From Lysinibacillus pinottii (lineage in GTDB: Bacteria > Bacillota > Bacilli > Bacillales_A > Planococcaceae), in contig NZ_JANTOO010000013.1 in assembly GCF_024753545.1 (NCBI RefSeq), positions 135,277 through 199,276 on the forward strand: a stretch of 64,000 nt of DNA. Reading direction: 5' to 3'. Under the pieces are notes generated by a model. It was not told where the DNA came from, did no database searches, and was given only the letters and a program-made list of their open reading frames with translations. Every line of letters begins with the position of its first letter. Position 1 is the stretch's first letter. Shown in pieces: positions 58,188-64,000 of the stretch. A program made the translations under genes and the position numbers.

Positions 58188-60800
58188 CTATCTGGGTTCT
58201 ACACCTGGTGAAGGTATAAAATACCATAACTGGTTGTCGTTTAAATAGTTTTGATAAGTGATGATGGGTGTATTGTTAGCAAAATTCCCTTGGAATACAT
58301 CAAGTACGTAGCTTGTATCAAATGCGTTTCTTATTATAAACCCATCTTTAGTAAAGTTATATTCTACATACCAATAACTTCTTAAATCATCATTAGTAAC
58401 ATTTTGCATGGTAGCAACAATATTATGGCCGCCTTGAAAGTATAAAAAGTTATCTAAAATGTGAATCTGATATGCATTTTTATTGTCATTATATTTCAGT
58501 TTCCACGACTGATTGTTAATTCCAATATTGTCAAAAATAACAGCTTGAGTTTTATTTGAGTTCATAGTGATAATTTTATTAAAATTCTTTTTACTGGATA
58601 TGTTAAAGTATCCAGTAAAATTATTGGAAGAATTTAAATGTCTTAAATACCACTTTTGATTATTTTGTCCAGTTACATCTTGAGCCTTTAACGGAATATC
58701 ATTAATGGGTTGACCATTTGTTCCAAATATCTTATTTGGATTTTTATAATTCCTAAAAATAAATGATCCATCTGTTTGCAAAATAGGAATCCAATATTGA
58801 TCATCATAATCTCCGGTAGCGCCAAAAATTTTATCCGAGTGATTACTATCCCATGCTAAACTGAGATGAGCATGTTGTAAATTCCTAATTTTATAGGCAC
58901 GTTTTTTATCATTATAAGTTACTGTCCATTTTTGATTACTAGAATAGTTATTTTTTTTCGTAGCAATTGTATAATTATTAGTCGTCAAGTCAGCAATTAA
59001 ATCCTGATTAATTACGGTCATAAATTGATAAATCCCATCTTGAATAGAATTAAATGAAAAAGGCTTAATGATCCATCTTTGATTTATTCCCCCATGAAAT
59101 TCAAATCCTAATAATCCATTGCCATCAGTAGTACTACCATTTGATAAATCTAAAACAATTTTTCTATTTTCATAATTTCTAATTATATAAGTATTATCCT
59201 CATTTCTTTCTATTAACCAATATTGATCATTATAATCCCCTGTAGCTGCTACAATTGTTCTAGTATTATTACTATCCCAAGCCAATGAATAGTTAGGATA
59301 CTTTAAGCTTTTAATTTTATAAGCTTTTAGGATAGGGTTGTAAATAAGATTCCAAACTTGATTTTCTTTATCCGAGTTTGAGAAAATATGAATTTTGTTA
59401 GTAGAAAATTGTTCAATAACTTTATTTTCATTTAATTTTGAAGATAATTGATAAGTACCATCTTTAACAGTTTGATAATTAGTTTTTTCAATTAACCACT
59501 CTTGTGATGAGTTATTGTTCTCACTTGAAACGACTAAAGGAGTTTTATTTAGAGTGTTACCATCTTTTAAGTCCAATACTTTGCTAGGGTCAGAAAGATT
59601 TCTAAATTTATAAAAACCATTTACATTTTTTTCTATTGTCCAATATTGATTATTTGAACCACTTTCAGTATAACCTCTAATCACTTGTTCACCATTAGAC
59701 GAGTTACTATTCCAACTTAATAGTAAAGTAGGGGTTTCTCTATTGTAAATTTTATAAGCATTTTTTATGCTATCGTATTTGATGTTCCATTTTTGATTTT
59801 CAAAACCAAAATTCTTATACGACTCTACTGGACTTCCTCCATAATCAGAATCTAACGTTACAACAATATTCCTATCTTTCTTATTTTTGATTTGATATTC
59901 TGAGTTTTGTATAACATTTAAACTATTATTATTTAATAAATTATTATTAGGTATTTCTCCATTGGGGGCAAACATGTCAAAATCTTGATTATAATCTAAA
60001 TCTAGTATAAAACCTTTAGAATCCATATTATTTCCTTCAGAATGATTTTCATGCCAAAATACTTTGCTTATATTAGAGGGTCCTGATACATCATTTAGAG
60101 TTGATGGATCAATAAAATTAGGGTTAATCCATATTCTAACAATTTCACCATTGTGATATTCATATGTTGAACGTATAAACTCAGGACGAATTCCCCCTGG
60201 AAAAGTTATTTCATCCTCGTTAGGAAAGGGATTATGGTTTCTTGAAAAACTTGCATTAATATCAATACCACCTGGAGCAAAAATTTCATATCTGTAAATT
60301 ATATTGTTATTAGCACTATGAGGTGTCCAAGGTGTTATTTCTAAACCTAAATTATTGTATCTAGCTCTAGTTGTGGAAACAAAAATGGATGGAGAATTTG
60401 TTCTTAAATAATTTAGAAGATGTGTGTCTTCTACTGGAGATAGATTTTGGTTTGTTACTCTAGGTATAAATCCATTTAAAAAAATATCATTAGGAGGTCG
60501 CCTATCCCATCTTAATAGCCTATGCTCATTATCTATTTGTATTTGTCCAGTATTGCTATCAATAGTTTGTTCTCTCATATGTAATCCATTTGGAGAAGCA
60601 AAAGAGGGAATTCTTGTTGAAATCAGTTGATACAATAAACTCGACATATCCATTAACCATGTAAGTGAAGCAGCTTGGATCCAAGTGTTATCTTTTGGAG
60701 AATTAGGTGAAGCATAAACAGTTTTTTGATTCAGTGGTAGTTGGCAACTAATTATAATAATTATTGCTAAAATTATTTTTAATACTTTTTTTATAGCCAT
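58188..60800 (-). CDS. mtx1: Mosquitocidal toxin Mtx1 (ADP-ribosyltransferase with ricin-like lectin domains)
   Basis: 870 residues, the length of Mtx1. Signal peptide about 1-30. Mono-ADP-ribosyltransferase domain about 31-265: Arg97 in LLRWDR, S-T-T near 142, and the E-x-E pair Glu195/Glu197 (NEDEITF); Glu197 is the catalytic residue known for Mtx1. Then four ricin-B-type beta-trefoils with twelve Q-x-W-like repeats (NQKW, NQYW, SQEW, NQVW, DQYW, NQRW, NQKW, DQYW, NQKW, NQSW, RSYW, NQLW), which in Mtx1 also cover and inhibit the enzyme until larval gut proteases cut it. AGAGGTG ribosome site. The gene is intact; some strains are reported with damaged copies. Confidence 0.93.
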   Translation of the reverse strand: MAIKKVLKIILAIIIIISCQLPLNQKTVYASPNSPKDNTWIQAASLTWLMDMSSLLYQLISTRIPSFASPNGLHMREQTIDSNTGQIQIDNEHRLLRWDRRPPNDIFLNGFIPRVTNQNLSPVEDTHLLNYLRTNSPSIFVSTTRARYNNLGLEITPWTPHSANNNIIYRYEIFAPGGIDINASFSRNHNPFPNEDEITFPGGIRPEFIRSTYEYHNGEIVRIWINPNFIDPSTLNDVSGPSNISKVFWHENHSEGNNMDSKGFILDLDYNQDFDMFAPNGEIPNNNLLNNNSLNVIQNSEYQIKNKKDRNIVVTLDSDYGGSPVESYKNFGFENQKWNIKYDSIKNAYKIYNRETPTLLLSWNSNSSNGEQVIRGYTESGSNNQYWTIEKNVNGFYKFRNLSDPSKVLDLKDGNTLNKTPLVVSSENNNSSQEWLIEKTNYQTVKDGTYQLSSKLNENKVIEQFSTNKIHIFSNSDKENQVWNLIYNPILKAYKIKSLKYPNYSLAWDSNNTRTIVAATGDYNDQYWLIERNEDNTYIIRNYENRKIVLDLSNGSTTDGNGLLGFEFHGGINQRWIIKPFSFNSIQDGIYQFMTVINQDLIADLTTNNYTIATKKNNYSSNQKWTVTYNDKKRAYKIRNLQHAHLSLAWDSNHSDKIFGATGDYDDQYWIPILQTDGSFIFRNYKNPNKIFGTNGQPINDIPLKAQDVTGQNNQKWYLRHLNSSNNFTGYFNISSKKNFNKIITMNSNKTQAVIFDNIGINNQSWKLKYNDNKNAYQIHILDNFLYFQGGHNIVATMQNVTNDDLRSYWYVEYNFTKDGFIIRNAFDTSYVLDVFQGNFANNTPIITYQNYLNDNQLWYFIPSPGVEPR

Positions 60801-60984
60801 ATCAATTGCACCTCTTTTTGGTATTTATTTATTTTTTATTATTAAATTATGTGATTAATAACATTAAATAAAAATAATAGTTATATATTTATTTTGGAAA
60901 GGGATGATAGTGTGAATTTCTAACAATAATTTATAATCCAAATTGGCATGGTTGTTTGTTTTTTTCATTAAAGAACTTTATTTT

Positions 60985-63333
60985 TCACTGATTTGTGGAG
61001 TTCTTTTCCCCTGTCAGATATTCGACAAGCATGTCTTCCGAAACAGGCCTACTGAAATAGTATCCTTGGACAAAGTCGCAGTTCCATTCTTTGAGCAAGA
61101 TATACTGTTCTTTTGTCTCCACTCCTTCTGCAACTACATCATGGCCTAATTTATGGGCAAGCTGGATAATAGATTCAATAATCGTTTTTTCTGCTGTTGC
61201 CGATGTCATATTTTGAATAAGTGACCTATCAATTTTAAGGGTATGAATCGGCAATAATGATAAATAGTTAAGAGAAGAATAACCTGTGCCAAAATCATCC
61301 TGGGCAATTTTCACCCCTAGGTTCTCTAATTTTCGCAGTATGCATATAGAGCTTTCAAATGACTCAACTAAGATACTCTCAGTAATCTCAATCTCTAAAT
61401 ATTCCGGCTTCAACTTAGTTTCATTCAAAATGAGCTGGACTTTATCCACAAAATCTGTTCTTTCTAATTGTAAAGCCGAAATATTAACCGACATTAGGAA
61501 GGGATAACCGAATTGATGTTGTAATTCGACATTTTTCAAGCAGGCTTGATACATGACCCATTCGTCAATTTGTGTAATAAAGCCTGTTTTTTCTGCGATC
61601 GGAATAAAATCTTCTGGAGAAACAAAACCAAGCTCGGGGCTTTTCCAGCGCACTAACGCCTCAAACCCTCTGAGCTTTCCAGTAGCTGGTTCTATCTGTG
61701 GTTGATAATGGACGTTAATTTCATTTCTTGCTAGCGCTAGACGTATCATTTGCTCTATTTGGTTCTTTTTGATCACGAGTTCATTCATCTTGTTGTCAAA
61801 AAAACGGTGGTTATTTCCACCTGATTCTTTCGCTTTATACATGGCAATATCAGCATGTTTGAGAAGCTCTTCTTGAGTCACTCCATCAATTGGATAACTT
61901 GCGATTCCCAAACTCATTTGAACAAAAGTGATTTGGCCATGAATAGTGAAAGGTTGAACAAAACTATCACGCAACGAACTCAGCATTTTTTCCAAGTAAG
62001 CATGATCTGCCCTATGTTCTAGTAAAATGACGAATTCATCGCCTCCCAAGCGTGCAACCACTCCTTCCGAACCTATAGAAGATTGCAATTGTTCTGCCAC
62101 TTTCTGAAGTAACTCATCGCCAGCCGAATGCCCAAGTGTATCATTAACTTGCTTGAAGTTATCGACATCAATAAAAATAATGGAAAACTTAGATTGCTCT
62201 GAACTAGCCTGTGTGATGGCTTGTTCCAGGGTAAATACAAACTGCCTCCGATTAGGCAAATTAGTTAGTGGATCGTAGAATGCGAATTTACTTAAAGAGT
62301 CAATCATGTGATTATAAGCATCGCCAAGCTTCTGAAACTCATCTTGACTTTTGATAATGACATGTCCCGACAGATCACCTTCGCTCACTTTCACAGAAGC
62401 GTCAACTAAAACCTGCAAAGGCTTAGTTATCGAGCGAACAATAACGGAAATCAGAATAGATGTTAAACAAATTGCAAAGAGCAACACAAAGAGGGTAACA
62501 TTAAAAATCGGTTTGACACTTTGAGCAATCTTAAGTTGATCAATTTCAGCTATAATACGCCAACCCGTTTTTGCATTTGTAAGAAAAATTGCCTTTTTTA
62601 AGTTCCCGTTATCTTTGAAGCTTATCTCACCTGATGAATTTTTCAGTATCTCGTCATAGTGATTTCCTTTAGGCTTTTCGGCAAGTTTTTCCGAAGGGTG
62701 GGCGACTACTTTACCTGTAGGATCCAATATATATAAAATATCTCCCTCAGCAAATGTGAGTTGGCTCACGCTCCGTGTTAAATCCTCCAGAGAGATACTA
62801 ACAGCTACAACCCCTTTCTTATCACTAGTCTGCCTAGACAGTGTGACAACTGGTTCTGATTTTGATAAACGCGGAGCAGTTATGGAAACTATTCCTGGAT
62901 TCTCAACTGCAAGTTTATACCATCCTTGCTCTAGTGGTTTGTAGTCAGAAGAAAGGGTTAGACGGGGTGAAAACATGAAGGTGCCATTGTGTGAAGTGAC
63001 TATGGTCTTAATAATATTTGTACTCTGGGATTGAAATCTGTCAAGGATCTCTCGTATCTCCGAATCTTCAACCCCTTGATTTATTTCTATGTTATCTGCA
63101 TTAATACTCTGAGCCAGTAAAGAAACTTCTTCTTTTGGCAAACTCAACATTTTATCAATATACGTATCTAATATAAATAGATTCCTCTCAAGCCCTTCCA
63201 TCGTTTTGTTAGTAATCTGCTCATATGTTGTTTTATACGATACCCAGCCAATCAATGCGCAAGGGATACAGAGAATAAAGGATACGGATATGATTAATTT
63301 ATTTCTTACACTAAATGGATTCACTAACACCAT
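60985..63333 (-). CDS. Membrane sensor with GGDEF and EAL domains
   Basis: 782 residues. Membrane segments at about 12-33 and 282-303 enclose a Cache-type sensor domain (about 40-275, with YILDPTGKVVAHP); HAMP (about 303-355, ending in EFQKLGDAYNHM); GGDEF (about 360-520) with intact LGGDEF and FIDVDNFKQVNDTLGH; EAL (about 535-775) with FEALVRW, DDFGTGYSSLNYL and KIDRSLI. Both catalytic signatures for making and breaking c-di-GMP are present; an RxxD inhibitory site is not obvious. ATG 63333 overlaps its GAGAGG site, so GTG 63324 may be the true start. Confidence 0.88.
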   Translation of the reverse strand: MVLVNPFSVRNKLIISVSFILCIPCALIGWVSYKTTYEQITNKTMEGLERNLFILDTYIDKMLSLPKEEVSLLAQSINADNIEINQGVEDSEIREILDRFQSQSTNIIKTIVTSHNGTFMFSPRLTLSSDYKPLEQGWYKLAVENPGIVSITAPRLSKSEPVVTLSRQTSDKKGVVAVSISLEDLTRSVSQLTFAEGDILYILDPTGKVVAHPSEKLAEKPKGNHYDEILKNSSGEISFKDNGNLKKAIFLTNAKTGWRIIAEIDQLKIAQSVKPIFNVTLFVLLFAICLTSILISVIVRSITKPLQVLVDASVKVSEGDLSGHVIIKSQDEFQKLGDAYNHMIDSLSKFAFYDPLTNLPNRRQFVFTLEQAITQASSEQSKFSIIFIDVDNFKQVNDTLGHSAGDELLQKVAEQLQSSIGSEGVVARLGGDEFVILLEHRADHAYLEKMLSSLRDSFVQPFTIHGQITFVQMSLGIASYPIDGVTQEELLKHADIAMYKAKESGGNNHRFFDNKMNELVIKKNQIEQMIRLALARNEINVHYQPQIEPATGKLRGFEALVRWKSPELGFVSPEDFIPIAEKTGFITQIDEWVMYQACLKNVELQHQFGYPFLMSVNISALQLERTDFVDKVQLILNETKLKPEYLEIEITESILVESFESSICILRKLENLGVKIAQDDFGTGYSSLNYLSLLPIHTLKIDRSLIQNMTSATAEKTIIESIIQLAHKLGHDVVAEGVETKEQYILLKEWNCDFVQGYYFSRPVSEDMLVEYLTGEKNSTNQ

Positions 63334-63938
63334 CCTCTCATTTGAGCATCTACCTTGATCCTAAGGTCATGATAAGCTTTCTTCACACCACGGCCAAAAT
63401 CGACTGAAATTATCTGAATATACTATATCTCCTGAATGAGATTTTCTCCAGACTCTCTATTTTTATTGCCACGGAACTGTTTTAATAACCCTTGTATCCA
63501 TTATAAATTAATATTATTATATTTAAATTTTCAATTTTACCCTTGTAATAAGTAGTAAGGGTAAAAATAGGAATGAAAACATTAAGCTGGATAAAGATTA
63601 TTAGGTCTATTGCTTGAATTCCAATAATGTTAAATAGCCTAAGTTACTCGAATTCGAATGTTTTTGAACCAACGAAAAGTATCGTTAAGTTCAAGAGCGA
63701 GCTGTTTGATACTAGACCAAGATATTTCATTAAACAGCCAATTCTAAGTCAATATATTATCGTATTCATAGGATTCACTACTGTCTTTACACCTTGTTCA
63801 TTGGGAAGAGTAATTAGGTAGATGTATTTTAAACAGTGTAATATAGTACGTCCTTTATTCTGTTCTCAGACTAAAACTAAATGGCTAAGGTGCATTTAGT
63901 TTGGATAAAAGAATAAGCTTGCTTAACGAGAGAGCGAA
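63334..63938. other. Upstream region of the GGDEF-EAL gene
   Basis: No supported gene. AT-rich tracts at 63500-63540 could hold the minus-strand promoter. A 64-codon plus-strand frame at 63627 has no ribosome site and no recognisable content. Nothing else is seen. Confidence 0.5.
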
Positions 63939-63987
63939 AAAACACACTAACAATAGTAGCACTGTGCTACTATTGTTAGTGTGTTTT
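63939..63987. terminator. Perfect 24-bp palindromic hairpin
   Basis: Arms of 24 bases (AAAACACACTAACAATAGTA plus GCAC, and its exact complement) separated by one T. It ends in TTTT and starts with AAAA, so it can act in both directions, probably for genes beyond the right edge. Confidence 0.75.
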
Positions 63988-64000
63988 ATAATGTTTTTAT

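Noticed and set aside
63627..63821. 64-codon plus-strand frame
   Set aside because: No ribosome site, no family resemblance and AT-rich composition; chance frame.

Overview
The window looks like a chromosomal segment of Lysinibacillus sphaericus (formerly Bacillus sphaericus), a low-GC, spore-forming Bacillales species. Three things point there. First, the left-end gene order (flhP-like, fabZ, ywpF, ssbB, ywqA, ywqB) matches the Bacillus subtilis region as I remember it. Second, there is a 1176-residue SLH-anchored S-layer protein with a shorter, cryptic-looking second copy. Third, a gene with every visible hallmark of the mosquitocidal toxin Mtx1 (870 residues, a Glu-x-Glu ending at residue 197, twelve Q-x-W repeats) lies in the same island as a 292-residue ETX/MTX2-type toxin of the length of Mtx2. 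These names come from motif, length and context recognition; no search was run.

Region 1 (1-9.1 kb) is core genome: the end of a flagellar rod/hook gene, an EpuA-type membrane protein, fabZ, a small lipoprotein, ywpF, ssbB, a SNF2 helicase with its SWIM zinc-finger partner, and an IDEAL-domain protein. Region 2 (9.2-22.3 kb) is a surface region: a lone flagellin-like gene with a SigD-like promoter, then a minus-strand operon (TagA-type glycosyltransferase, flippase, DUF5693-like membrane protein, CsaB pyruvyl transferase). This operon probably builds, exports and pyruvylates the secondary cell-wall polysaccharide that SLH domains grip. Next come an SLH-anchored glucosaminidase and the main S-layer gene. 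The anchor-making operon and its SLH clients are therefore neighbours.

Region 3 (22.3-50.9 kb) is a rearranged accessory island. Its skeleton is a module present twice: S-layer gene, an intron-like structured element, a small zinc-ribbon gene plus overlapping ORF, a hairpin leader, then a large WapA/RHS-type YD-repeat protein with a variable C-terminal toxin-like tip and a small downstream immunity candidate. Copy A (18.7-31.8 kb) has an intact S-layer gene and intact RHS gene, with a complete IS3 element inside an IS110 fragment. Copy B (33.7-43.1 kb) has an S-layer gene without signal peptide or SLH domains and an RHS gene broken by two one-base indels. Beyond it lie pieces of at least two more RHS genes, orphan tips with adjacent immunity candidates, a Tn7-like tnsA fragment joined to RHS sequence, an IS1182 fragment and several decayed IS3 elements.

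Region 4 (51-64 kb) holds a defective IS3 element with matching target-site copies, the MTX2-type toxin gene, another orphan tip with a TPR-type partner, nested IS3 remnants, a broken ArsR-like regulator, a further candidate immunity protein, mtx1, and a membrane GGDEF-EAL protein. The strongest candidates for something new are the repeated S-layer/RHS module, its string of tip and immunity pairs (one tip looks membrane-active and has a membrane partner), and the structured element that follows both S-layer genes.
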